Source: Bacteroidales bacterium (GTDB taxonomy: Bacteria; Bacteroidota; Bacteroidia; Bacteroidales; P3). Taken from it: 64,000 nt of DNA. The position numbers and the translations under genes were made by a program. This document shows positions 8,213-15,914 of this stretch, piece after piece. The DNA lies in contig JAFRRK010000097.1 in NCBI GenBank assembly GCA_017428115.1, forward strand, positions 1-64,000, given 5' to 3'. Position 1 is the stretch's first letter. Each line of letters starts with the position of its first letter. The notes beneath the pieces are model-generated. The model ran no database searches. It saw only the letters and a program-made list of their open reading frames with translations, and was not told the DNA's origin.

Positions 8213-8698
8213 ATGAAGAAGAAAGAACAACATGAAGCCGATTTTGAGCAGATGGTGGAGCGACAACGACAGACCATCTATTCAGTCTGCTACCTCTTTG
8301 CCGACGAGCGGCAGCAGGCCGACGACCTGTTCCAAGAGACGCTTATTCGCCTATGGCAGGGCTTCGACCTTTTTGAGGAGCGTAGTAGTGAACGCACATG
8401 GGTATACCGTGTGGCACTGAACACCTGCATCAACTATGACCGCAAGCACCGTCGCCGTCTCGACACCTCCCCCTTGCAGATGGACATGGACTTATATGCC
8501 GAAGAGGAACGATGCCCAGCAGCCTCACGCCTACACAAACGCATATCCAAGCTGCACCCCTTCGACCGCGCTCTGATACTGCTCTGGCTCGAAGACTTGC
8601 CCTATGACGAGATAGCCGCCATACTAGGCATCACAGTCGACAACGTTAGTGTGCGTCTGGTGCGCATTCGCGAAAAACTCAAATCAATAACCGATTAA
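8213..8698 (+). CDS. ECF-type RNA polymerase sigma factor
   Basis: A 161-residue sigma-70 family protein with only regions 2 and 4. Region 2 (about 10-75) contains YSVCYLFADERQQADDLFQETLIRLWQG, the core-binding and -10-recognition helices. Region 4 (about 110-158) contains the helix-turn-helix LPYDEIAAILGITVDNVSVRLVRIREKL. The gene lies 11 bp upstream of a membrane protein that may regulate it. The target regulon is unknown. Confidence 0.88.
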   Translation: MKKKEQHEADFEQMVERQRQTIYSVCYLFADERQQADDLFQETLIRLWQGFDLFEERSSERTWVYRVALNTCINYDRKHRRRLDTSPLQMDMDLYAEEERCPAASRLHKRISKLHPFDRALILLWLEDLPYDEIAAILGITVDNVSVRLVRIREKLKSITD

Positions 8699-8709
8699 AA
8701 CTACAGACA

Positions 8710-9288
8710 ATGGAACAGAATCAAGACCTCAAAAATGAGCTGCAACAAGATCTCCGCGACCTGCAGCACGATATACAGCAGCACAGCACCTTTAATATCG
8801 ATGTATGGCGTCACTCGGTGCGCCGCCGTGCCATAGGCATGTACCGCCTAAATCTGGCATGTTCCGTCTTTCTCATCATTTCCGTCATTGTTATCACCCC
8901 GTTTCTCTTATATGAAAACTTATGGCCGTGGTGGCTGATTCTATTAGTCGATTTGCTGATGATTTCCCTAACCATATACAGCCTTATTGTGCACCATGGC
9001 ATGCGACGACCCGACATGAATTCAAAAACCGGGCTGCTGTCTCTGCGTGAAAGTATTCAGCGGAGCTCCCAAACGCCCATACGCCACAAAGCCATCATCT
9101 ATGTGGTTAGCGGAATTATCATAGCACTCTTGCTTGTCTATGTCTACAAAAACAACCCCGACAGGATGCCCTCCAAACTAAGCGGAGGAATTGCCGGTCT
9201 ACTTGCCGGCCTCCTAATCGCCCGACGGTTGAAAAAACGCTACTCCAACCTCAGCGAGGAAATCGACGAATTGCTGAAAGAGGAATAG
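8710..9288 (+). CDS. Four-helix membrane protein paired with ECF sigma factor
   Basis: A 192-residue protein with a hydrophilic N-terminal about 45 residues (QDLKNELQQDLRDLQHDIQQHSTFNIDVW) and hydrophobic helices near 50-72, 75-95, 132-150 and 155-172. It has a charged C-terminus and no signal peptide. Placement directly behind the sigma gene suggests a membrane partner or anti-sigma factor, with the cytoplasmic N-terminus as candidate sigma-binding part. No ZAS zinc motif (HxxxCxxC) is present, so this is inference from context. Confidence 0.65.
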   Translation: MEQNQDLKNELQQDLRDLQHDIQQHSTFNIDVWRHSVRRRAIGMYRLNLACSVFLIISVIVITPFLLYENLWPWWLILLVDLLMISLTIYSLIVHHGMRRPDMNSKTGLLSLRESIQRSSQTPIRHKAIIYVVSGIIIALLLVYVYKNNPDRMPSKLSGGIAGLLAGLLIARRLKKRYSNLSEEIDELLKEE

Positions 9289-9307
9289 CCCGAGCGGGCT
9301 ATTCCTC
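9280..9307. terminator. Perfect 12-bp hairpin over the stop codon
   Basis: GAGGAATAGCCC pairs with GGGCTATTCCTC around a GAGC loop. The left arm contains the TAG stop of the preceding gene. It sits between convergent genes (the other ends at 9372), so it may terminate transcription, although only a weak T-run follows. Confidence 0.55.
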
Positions 9308-9371
9308 TCTCATACTTGCACTGATAAACATAACGAAAGTATGGTCTCGGCTAGATACTCATGCTAAAAAG

Positions 9372-9887
9372 CTAAGTTTGTTTTGTCCGCAAAGCGCGTT
9401 TGTACGATAACTGGTAGGCAAAGTATATGACTATAGCATAAAGGAGAGGTGAGATAGCAACTAATCCATGTTCCATAAAACCGATGAATGGTGAGCCAGT
9501 GAATACAAAACAGTTGTATGCTGGGGCAGCGGGGAGGGTGCATATAAAAACAACCCAAGAGTAAACATTCGACTCTGTGAGCCTCCAAAGCACTGCGCAC
9601 ACTACACCAATAAGTAGCAATGCAGACGGCGAAGCGTACAACCAGCCACGTTTCCCTCTCATGTGTAGCACTAACGCTGGGCAGATGCCGCATATCAAAG
9701 TGGCAGCAATGCCACAGACCATGAAGAAAATACCTGCACTAATGCCATCGGTCGCATCATCCGTCATTATACTCCATCTAGTTGTCAACAACATAATAAA
9801 GAATGCAACGACGTTGAGCACAGTATAGATGAGAACGAACGTTCTGTAAAACGATTTTGAATTACCCCTTTCATTCAGTTTCTTCAT
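9372..9887 (-). CDS. Integral membrane protein, unknown function
   Basis: A 171-residue protein with about four or five hydrophobic segments (for example FVLIYTVLNVVAFFIMLL near 17-34, GIFFMVCGIAATLICGICPALVL near 53-75, SALLLIGVVCAVLWRL near 88-103, and SPLLYAIVIYFAYQL near the C-terminus). The N-terminus and both ends are basic, with no recognised motif. It is a single gene between convergent and tandem neighbours, and nothing suggests its job. Confidence 0.55.
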   Translation of the reverse strand: MKKLNERGNSKSFYRTFVLIYTVLNVVAFFIMLLTTRWSIMTDDATDGISAGIFFMVCGIAATLICGICPALVLHMRGKRGWLYASPSALLLIGVVCAVLWRLTESNVYSWVVFICTLPAAPAYNCFVFTGSPFIGFMEHGLVAISPLLYAIVIYFAYQLSYKRALRTKQT

Positions 9888-9992
9888 ATAGGATATAGGA
9901 AATCATTAAATGTAAATCGCTGGATTAACGTTTCTCAGCTGATAATATTGTTTGAGGAGTAGAAAAAGTTGCCAATGCTGTGGATGTGTATT

Positions 9993-11279
9993 TTATTCCT
10001 CTTCTGCTTTGATGCTGCTGGGCTGGAAGGTGATGCCGCCGCACTGGCTGAACTTACGGGAGCCGTAGAAGCCGATGGGGTTGTGCTCAATATATTTCTG
10101 CATCACCTGTTCAAAGCGGCGTTGCTGTTCTTCAGTTGGGCGTTCGTCGCCGAGGAAGTTGTAGAGGAAGTAGTCGGCATAGCCATCTTCTGCAAAGTAG
10201 ACCACGCAGTGGCCGCGATAGGGCTTGTCCCACTCAAAGTTTTGTGCCGCCATCTCCTCAGCTATGCCTTCTAGGAATATCTTCCATGTGAGGATGAACT
10301 GTAGCAGCTGCTTGTCGGAGCGTATCATGCCCAACTTCTCGAAGCTCTTGGTAACAGTGTCATAGGTCCAGGCGGCAGGGTATTCCACCTCGCGCAATCG
10401 CTCCTCATTGAGTCCTTCGGCAGCGGCTTGGGCATGGGTCATTACCCTTTGGGTTCGGGTCTCATGTACCGGCTTAATGGTAGGTAGGGTGTCGGGCAGC
10501 GACAGCTGTTGTGTCTTGGGCAGTCGGTCGGTAGGGGAGAGGGTGAGCACTTGTACGCCCTCTTCGACCGAGGCGGTGATACTGTCGAGGTTGTGCTGTG
10601 GCGACACGATGATGTATTCCAATGGTGTGTCGAGAGCATGGAGGGCATGAAAGGCGGGGTTGCCTCGGAGGTCGACTAACTGCATCTGCGTGGCGCGGAT
10701 GTAGAGTCGGCTCAACTGTGGGTTGTTCGATAGGTCGAGCGAAGTGATGCCGGGGGCAAAGATGCAGAGCAGCTCCTCCAATTGTGGGTTATGGCTTACA
10801 TCAAGCTTGCGCAAATGGTGGTAGCTGATGTTCAGTACCTTCAAATTAGGGTTGCAGCTAATGTCGAGTGTGCGCAGAGGAGTCACAATGGCGATGAGTT
10901 GTTTGAGTTTGGGGTTGTGGCGCAGGTCGAGCCGACTGATGGGATTCTCGCTGCATATCAGTATCACCAAGTTGGGAAACAGCTCGATGCCGTCGAGCGA
11001 AGCAATATCCATTCGATGGCAGTCGATAAGTTGCGTGCTGCGTCCCATTTGTGTGCTTTCGACCCATTCTTCTTGCTTAGTGAAGCGGTCGAGGCCCTTC
11101 AGGGTGCCTTGATAGGGCTTGGCGTAACCATTTTCGAATAGAAAAGAGCGGAAGTTTTCGTCTGTCACCCTTGCCACCGTGATGACTTTGTCTGACGAAG
11201 ACATTTGCCTAGAAGCACATGAACAGCAGAGCAGCAACAAAAATGCTGCGAGGATAGTGTGATGATACGGCGTTTTCAT
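9993..11279 (-). CDS. Leucine-rich-repeat lipoprotein
   Basis: A 428-residue exported lipoprotein: a hydrophobic signal followed by lipobox-like LCCSC (Cys about 20-22). Residues about 95-230 contain five to six leucine-rich repeats of internalin-like type (LDLRHNPKLKQLIAI, LDISCNPNLKVLNIS, LDVSHNPQLEELLCI, LDLSNNPQLSRLYI). LRRs usually bind proteins. The C-terminal about 140 residues form a separate alpha/beta region (YRGHCVVYFAEDGYADYFLYNFLG) with no family I recognise. It probably faces the periplasm or cell surface. Partner unknown. Confidence 0.72.
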   Translation of the reverse strand: MKTPYHHTILAAFLLLLCCSCASRQMSSSDKVITVARVTDENFRSFLFENGYAKPYQGTLKGLDRFTKQEEWVESTQMGRSTQLIDCHRMDIASLDGIELFPNLVILICSENPISRLDLRHNPKLKQLIAIVTPLRTLDISCNPNLKVLNISYHHLRKLDVSHNPQLEELLCIFAPGITSLDLSNNPQLSRLYIRATQMQLVDLRGNPAFHALHALDTPLEYIIVSPQHNLDSITASVEEGVQVLTLSPTDRLPKTQQLSLPDTLPTIKPVHETRTQRVMTHAQAAAEGLNEERLREVEYPAAWTYDTVTKSFEKLGMIRSDKQLLQFILTWKIFLEGIAEEMAAQNFEWDKPYRGHCVVYFAEDGYADYFLYNFLGDERPTEEQQRRFEQVMQKYIEHNPIGFYGSRKFSQCGGITFQPSSIKAEEE

Positions 11280-11354
11280 ATTAGAGGGTTTCTATAATTT
11301 GAATGCAATTGTCGATGTGCTGAAAGGTCTAAAAAGGGGCGCAACAAATAGTTT

Positions 11355-12281
11355 TTACTTTTTTTGTTTTTGAGCGTTACGGTGGGTGAGTTCGGCATCA
11401 ACTAGTCGGGCTATGTCGCTGCTCTTCACGGGTGTGCCGTCGGTGTAAGTCCACTTCCGCTCTGGAGCTGCCAGATACTGTGGTGGCACGCTGGCAGCAT
11501 ATCGTTCGACTACAATGTCTGGGCGCAGCCGTTCTTTGAAGTCGCACACAAGGGCGACATATTCTTCGAGTGAATACGGCGGCGGTACCGAGGAGGGGTT
11601 GTGCAGGTAGTCGTCTCCCATCTTTGAGCCACGTAGTATCTGAAGCTGGTGGAGCTTGAGTGTGGTGAGTGGCAGTTGGGAGAGCAGTGCTGCTTCGGCC
11701 ACTATTTCATCACGGCTTTCGCCGGGAAGTCCCAATATCAGATGCCCACCACATGGGATGCCGCGACGGGCTGTCGCTTCGATGGCTTGAACGCTACAGG
11801 CGTAGTCGTGTCCACGATGAATGAGCCGAAGGGTGCGGTCATAGCAGCTCTCGATACCGTATTCGACCATCACATAGTGCTTTTGTGATAGTGAGTCAAG
11901 ATAGTCTAGCTTCTCTTCGTCCACACAGTCGGGGCGGGTGGCGATGACGATACCCTCGACGAGTGGGTGTGCCAACGCCTCTTCATACCTCTCATGCAGT
12001 AGATGGAGTGGGGCGTAGGTATTGCTGTAGGCCTGCAGATAGGCTAGGTAGCCTACCTTCTGGCGATAGCGGTGGCGGTGGAAGTGGATACCCTCTTCAA
12101 TCTGTTGCGTGATGGTGAGCGATGGTCGGCAGTAGGAAGGTGAGAATGCGCTATTGCTGCAAAAGGTGCAACCCCCATTGCCCGTTGACTTGTCGCGATG
12201 GGGACAGGAGAATCCGGCATCGATGGCCAGTTTCTGCATTCGGTGACCGAAGCGCAGTTGGCAGTAATCAATGTAGCGCAT
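11355..12281 (-). CDS. TIGR01212/YhcC-family radical SAM protein
   Basis: A 308-residue cytoplasmic iron-sulfur protein. Cys26, Cys38 and Cys41 (CPHRDKSTGNGGCTFC) have the extended CX11CX2C spacing seen in the YhcC family rather than the usual CX3CX2C. Downstream features include YGIESCYDRTLRLIHRGHDY and GGHLILGLPGE. The start at 12281 is preferred because the family begins with RYIDYCQLRFG; a longer frame to 12407 crosses the promoter region of the divergent gene. The substrate of this family is unknown to me. Confidence 0.85.
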   Translation of the reverse strand: MRYIDYCQLRFGHRMQKLAIDAGFSCPHRDKSTGNGGCTFCSNSAFSPSYCRPSLTITQQIEEGIHFHRHRYRQKVGYLAYLQAYSNTYAPLHLLHERYEEALAHPLVEGIVIATRPDCVDEEKLDYLDSLSQKHYVMVEYGIESCYDRTLRLIHRGHDYACSVQAIEATARRGIPCGGHLILGLPGESRDEIVAEAALLSQLPLTTLKLHQLQILRGSKMGDDYLHNPSSVPPPYSLEEYVALVCDFKERLRPDIVVERYAASVPPQYLAAPERKWTYTDGTPVKSSDIARLVDAELTHRNAQKQKK

Positions 12282-12317
12282 AGTATTATAGAAAACGGCT
12301 ATTTGCAAAAAATATTG

Positions 12318-12326
12318 TATTTTTGC
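12318..12326 (+). promoter_or_regulatory. -7 element upstream of the PrsW-like gene
   Basis: TATTTTTGC fits TAnnTTTGC and lies about 87 bp ahead of the ATG at 12413. An upstream TTTG (12302-12305) is closer than the usual 19 nt, so the -33 part is uncertain. Confidence 0.5.
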
Positions 12327-12412
12327 AATGAAAAACAATGTAGGTACGACGGATGTTGAAACGTTTATTCCAGATACATAGCGTACCTTCAACCCAATAA
12401 AATACACCGTTT

Positions 12413-13201
12413 ATGAACATTTATCTTATTGCCATCGCCGTGCTGCCCGTGCTGCTACTTGCTTTTGTAGTCTACCGGCAGGACAAATACGAGAAAGAAC
12501 CCTTAGGCAAACTAATCAAGGCCTTTATCTTTGGTGCCCTGTCAATCATACCGGCTGGCATCATGGAAAGTATACTGATTCAATTCACCCCACCTTTCCC
12601 TGTTGTCAGTGGCGCCTATACGGGCTATGTGGTGGCAGGCTGTTCGGAGGAGTTGTTCAAACTATTGTTTCTTTATTGGGCGGTATGGAAAAGTGTGGAG
12701 TTCAACGAGTATTTCGACGGCATTGTCTATGCCTGCTTCGTGTCGTTGGGCTTTGCCTGTTTTGAAAATCTGGGCTATGTCATGGGACAGGAGGTCTTCT
12801 CCGAGGCTATGGCCACAGGAACTATGCGTGCCTTGCTTTCGGTGCCTGGTCATTTTCTGTTCGGAGTGATGATGGGCTATTACTTCTCCCTTGCTAAGTT
12901 TGGTGACCAAAAGGGGACCCAGCGTCGCCCCAGCCATTATATGCTCATGGCTTTCGTGGTGCCCATGTTGCTGCATGGCACTTTCGATGCGCTGCTGATG
13001 ATTCCTGAGAGCATGGGCGAGGGGCAGACTGCTGTGGCGGGAGTGTTGTTCGTGCTGCTCATTTGGTTTGACATCCGCATGTGGAAATGGGGCATTCACC
13101 GCATTCGCCGTCTGCAGGAGCTCTCGCAGCAGCAGTCCGAAAATGGCACCCCATTCGACCTCCCGCTCAATCCTTTTGAGGGTTTCACTTGGGACGTCTG
13201 A
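12413..13201 (+). CDS. PrsW-family intramembrane metalloprotease
   Basis: A 262-residue polytopic membrane protein. The PrsW/CAAX-protease-like motifs are present: EELFKLL (paired glutamates, near 80), CFENLGYV (Glu near 120), a conserved His in PGHFLFGVMMGYYF (near 145) and LLHGTFDALL (His near 187). PrsW in Bacillus cleaves an anti-sigma factor within the membrane. Several ECF sigma/anti-sigma systems exist in this window, so an analogous role is possible but not shown. The 3' end overlaps the convergent yraN-like gene by 17 bp. Confidence 0.85.
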   Translation: MNIYLIAIAVLPVLLLAFVVYRQDKYEKEPLGKLIKAFIFGALSIIPAGIMESILIQFTPPFPVVSGAYTGYVVAGCSEELFKLLFLYWAVWKSVEFNEYFDGIVYACFVSLGFACFENLGYVMGQEVFSEAMATGTMRALLSVPGHFLFGVMMGYYFSLAKFGDQKGTQRRPSHYMLMAFVVPMLLHGTFDALLMIPESMGEGQTAVAGVLFVLLIWFDIRMWKWGIHRIRRLQELSQQQSENGTPFDLPLNPFEGFTWDV

Positions 13202-13571
13202 TATTGCTCAGCTCAGCAGCAGTGAAGGCATTTTCAAAGTGGGTGATATGGTAGTCGCTGCCCGTTATCTCAACCGATAGGATGTCGAAGCGCACTTCCT
13301 CTTCGCGCATATGCTCTACCACATATTTGTCGGCCAGTCGCACATAGGCCCGTTGCTTGTCAAGGGTGACAAACTCCTCGGGGTCGCCATAGTCCAACCG
13401 GCTACGTGTTTTCACCTCGGCAAATACTATTATTCCCTCCTTGTACGCAATGATGTCTACTTCGTATCTCCCCTTGCGCCAGTTAGTTTCTAGTATTGCA
13501 AAACCTTTCGTTTCCAAGTATTCGCGGCAGAGTGTCTCACCCAATTTACCAATGTCGTTATGCTGAGCCAT
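13185..13571 (-). CDS. YraN-family (UPF0102) endonuclease-like protein
   Basis: A 128-residue protein with the restriction-endonuclease-like fold signature of UPF0102: GKLGETLCREYLETKGF at the N-terminus, YEVDIIAYKEGIIVFAEVKTRS (D, then ExK, the metal-binding core) at about 45-65, and DKQRAYVRLADKY. The start MAQHNDIGKLGE at 13571 fits the family and places the -7 element 22 bp upstream. An upstream in-frame start would run through the promoter. Biological role is poorly defined, though DNA processing/repair is usually suggested. Confidence 0.88.
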   Translation of the reverse strand: MAQHNDIGKLGETLCREYLETKGFAILETNWRKGRYEVDIIAYKEGIIVFAEVKTRSRLDYGDPEEFVTLDKQRAYVRLADKYVVEHMREEEVRFDILSVEITGSDYHITHFENAFTAAELSNIRRPK

Positions 13572-13592
13572 AGTTATTGTGGAATTCGAATT

Positions 13593-13601
13593 GCAAAAGT
13601 A
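13593..13601 (-). promoter_or_regulatory. -7 element for yraN-like gene
   Basis: On the minus strand the sequence reads TACTTTTGC. It is back to back with the comEC -7 element at 13615-13623, so the two upstream promoter regions overlap. Confidence 0.6.
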
Positions 13602-13614
13602 CGAAAAAAAGTTG

Positions 13615-13623
13615 TATATTTGC
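13615..13623 (+). promoter_or_regulatory. -7 element for the comEC-like gene
   Basis: TATATTTGC, 7 bp before an ATG at 13630 and 58 bp before the ATG at 13681. It predicts transcription starting near 13627, which makes the 13681 start more likely for comEC. Confidence 0.6.
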
Positions 13624-13680
13624 AAAAAAATGACAGTAGCACACACCACTCCGACGCTCAGGTCCCTCTACCATCGGATC

Positions 13681-15195
13681 ATGTCGCGCAGCCCCATGCT
13701 GCGGATAGCACTACCAATGGCTTTGGGCATAGCCCTCTCTGAGCATTATGCACCATCATTTTTGATATGTATTATTCTGGCAGTAGGATTGCTTGTGGTG
13801 CTGTGGCTTGCCTCAAAAGGGGGGCGGCGTTCTCATTTCAAATTTTTCTATCCTACATTATGTCTGATGTGGGTGGCGCTGGGTGCGTCGTTACCCTCGT
13901 TTCACACACCTTCCGACCCATTCCCTACCTCTGCCGATTCCTTCGTCGTACGCCTCTGCGACACTCCCCGTCTTACTCCCAAGTGCTACAAGTCCACTGC
14001 CCAAGTCCTCTCTGTCGGTGGAATTCCGACCAATGGCAAAATACTGCTGTATATTCGCCAAGATAGTGCCTCTGCCCGCTTGCGCTATGGCGACTGCCTT
14101 TGGGTGGAGGCGGAACCGCAGCACCCGCATAATTGGGATCCCCATTTTGATTATAGTCGCTACTTGAAGCGCAAAGGCATTCTGTGGCAGTGCTATGTGC
14201 CCACCACCCATTGGCGACTTGTGGCTCATGATAATTCTTCCCCTCTCTGTGGCTATTCTAAGGCTCTCCAGCTACGTATGGTAGAGCGTATCCGACACAG
14301 CAATCTCACCTCTTCTCAACAAGGCATTGCCGAAGCACTGCTACTAGGTTGGCGCGACGATGTGGACGAGGTGACGCAGCGTCAATTTCGTGATGCCGGC
14401 ATTACCCATCTTCTTTGTGTCTCAGGGCTTCATGTGGGCATTGTGGCATGGCTGGCTGGAGCCTTTCTCTTCTTCTTGGGAATGAAGCGATGGCAGCGTG
14501 TGCTGAAAGGGACAGTGCAACTAGGAGTGGTGTGGTTCTTTGTGATGCTCACTGGCATGGCACCCTCTACACTGAGGGCAGGAGCAATGTTCTCTTTATT
14601 GATACTTGGCGGTATGCTTCAGCGGCAACCCAACAGTTTCAACAATCTCTGCACATCCATGTGGCTACTCTTGCTCATCAATCCCATGTTACTATTCGAC
14701 ATCGGTTTCCAACTCTCTTATGCATCCGTGGCGGGCATTATCGCATGGCAGCGTCCTCTCGTACAATTGTTGCCCTCGTTGGCATCTCCTCAGACTCCTT
14801 GGTATCTCTGGTTGCCGCAAAAGGTCTGGCAGCTTATATGCCTCTCCACTTCGGCGCAGATGGCCACCCTACCGCTGGTACTATACCATTTCCATCAGTT
14901 CCCACTCTATTTCCTCATTGCCAACCTTACCGTGGTGCCTTTTGCAGGCGTATTGCTGGTCACAATTATGTTGTTGGTGTTGACAGGCAGTGGGTGGATC
15001 ACCATAATACTAAGAAGCGAACTAGTGGCTGTCGATCGTCTTACCCATTGGATTTCCTCTCTGCCTCATGCTATGCTCACCGACATTTATTGCAACTTCG
15101 CCATGGCTCTTCTCATCACTGCGCTACTCCTTGACTTTACCTTACTGCTTTACACTCGTCCTGTTGGTTCCGACTACCGACGTAGCATCACATAG
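13681..15195 (+). CDS. comEC: ComEC/Rec2-family DNA uptake channel protein
   Basis: A 504-residue polytopic inner-membrane protein. N-terminal membrane helices are followed by an OB-like DUF4131 domain (near 85-190, containing RYGDCLWVEA), then the Competence domain (AEALLLGWRDDVD, then HLLCVSGLHVGIVA with its conserved His, and MLTGMAPSTLRAGAM). ComEC carries single-stranded DNA into the cytoplasm during transformation. No metallo-beta-lactamase domain follows, and the protein is short for the family. The frame is open to 13579. 13681 was chosen because the promoter is too close to the ATG at 13630. Confidence 0.85.
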   Translation: MSRSPMLRIALPMALGIALSEHYAPSFLICIILAVGLLVVLWLASKGGRRSHFKFFYPTLCLMWVALGASLPSFHTPSDPFPTSADSFVVRLCDTPRLTPKCYKSTAQVLSVGGIPTNGKILLYIRQDSASARLRYGDCLWVEAEPQHPHNWDPHFDYSRYLKRKGILWQCYVPTTHWRLVAHDNSSPLCGYSKALQLRMVERIRHSNLTSSQQGIAEALLLGWRDDVDEVTQRQFRDAGITHLLCVSGLHVGIVAWLAGAFLFFLGMKRWQRVLKGTVQLGVVWFFVMLTGMAPSTLRAGAMFSLLILGGMLQRQPNSFNNLCTSMWLLLLINPMLLFDIGFQLSYASVAGIIAWQRPLVQLLPSLASPQTPWYLWLPQKVWQLICLSTSAQMATLPLVLYHFHQFPLYFLIANLTVVPFAGVLLVTIMLLVLTGSGWITIILRSELVAVDRLTHWISSLPHAMLTDIYCNFAMALLITALLLDFTLLLYTRPVGSDYRRSIT

Positions 15196-15713
15196 CCTAA
15201 GTAAGCCACTACTATCATCATACCGAAACTGTACACCCTCGGCCATATGGCACTTAGTATCAGTATTACGCCCATGATGCCGAGCGTCTTTGCCGCCAGT
15301 TGCTTTTGTTCGGGCAGTGCCTGCATACTTTGCCTTAGCTTTGCACGGTAGTCGTGCCAATTTGTCAGTCGTTTCTGCCACCACACTTGCAGCCCACCTT
15401 GTCTGCGGCCCTGCTGGTCTACAGTCTCCGCGTGCATAGTGGGCATCTTTTTTACCCGTACATTGATGCGTTTGCTGTAGCTCTTGCCCTCTATAACGAC
15501 GGTGATAGTCATGTGTGTTCTCCCCTTCGAGCGGTTCAGCCTAAATCGTTTGCTGCCAATGTTCTCCAGTGGTATTTCTGTGCTGCGGTAACCGTTATCT
15601 ATAGTCAGTCGCACACTCTCCGCCTCAGCGCACTGCCACTTCACCTCCACCACGTCGCCCTCCGTCACTACGCGCCGGTCGATATCAAATGTCATTCGTT
15701 GGTTGTTCATCAT
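15174..15713 (-). CDS. Ig-like domain protein with C-terminal membrane hairpin
   Basis: A 179-residue protein. Residues about 5-90 are beta-rich (FDIDRRVVTEGDVVEVKWQCAEAESVRLTID), resembling an Ig/FN3-like fold. A basic linker follows, then two C-terminal hydrophobic helices (LGIMGVILILSAIWPRVY and GMMIVVAYLGYVML). No signal peptide is present, so the N-terminal domain is probably cytoplasmic or inserted via the tail. The 3' end overlaps comEC by 22 bp. Family not recognised. Confidence 0.6.
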   Translation of the reverse strand: MMNNQRMTFDIDRRVVTEGDVVEVKWQCAEAESVRLTIDNGYRSTEIPLENIGSKRFRLNRSKGRTHMTITVVIEGKSYSKRINVRVKKMPTMHAETVDQQGRRQGGLQVWWQKRLTNWHDYRAKLRQSMQALPEQKQLAAKTLGIMGVILILSAIWPRVYSFGMMIVVAYLGYVMLRR

Positions 15714-15799
15714 ACGGGGATACTATCAACATCTGTGCCGATTGTGGCACAATAGTGTAAAAAAGGGTGCGAAAAAACAGTTGTTTACTTTTTTTTGTG

Positions 15800-15808
15800 T
15801 ATCTTTGC
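15800..15808 (+). promoter_or_regulatory. -7 element upstream of the TPP riboswitch
   Basis: TATCTTTGC after a T-rich stretch, ending 28 bp ahead of the riboswitch core, so transcription starts just before the aptamer. Confidence 0.6.
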
Positions 15809-15836
15809 AAATGATTCCGATCGGAAGGAAGTTGAC

Positions 15837-15906
15837 CAGGGGTGCTGCAAGCGATTGTGGCTGAGATTAAACCCTCGAACCTGATCCGGATAATGCCGGC
15901 GGAGGA
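15837..15906 (+). promoter_or_regulatory. TPP riboswitch (THI element)
   Basis: Conserved core elements are in the expected order: CAGGGGTGC, then GGCTGAGA, ACCCTCGAACCTGATCCGGATAATGCC in its split parts, and GGCGGAGGAA at the 3' end. The aptamer binds thiamine pyrophosphate. The GGAGGAA tail lies 9 bp before the ATG at 15915, so it probably works by hiding the ribosome-binding region when TPP is abundant. Confidence 0.93.
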
Positions 15907-15914
15907 AATGTATT

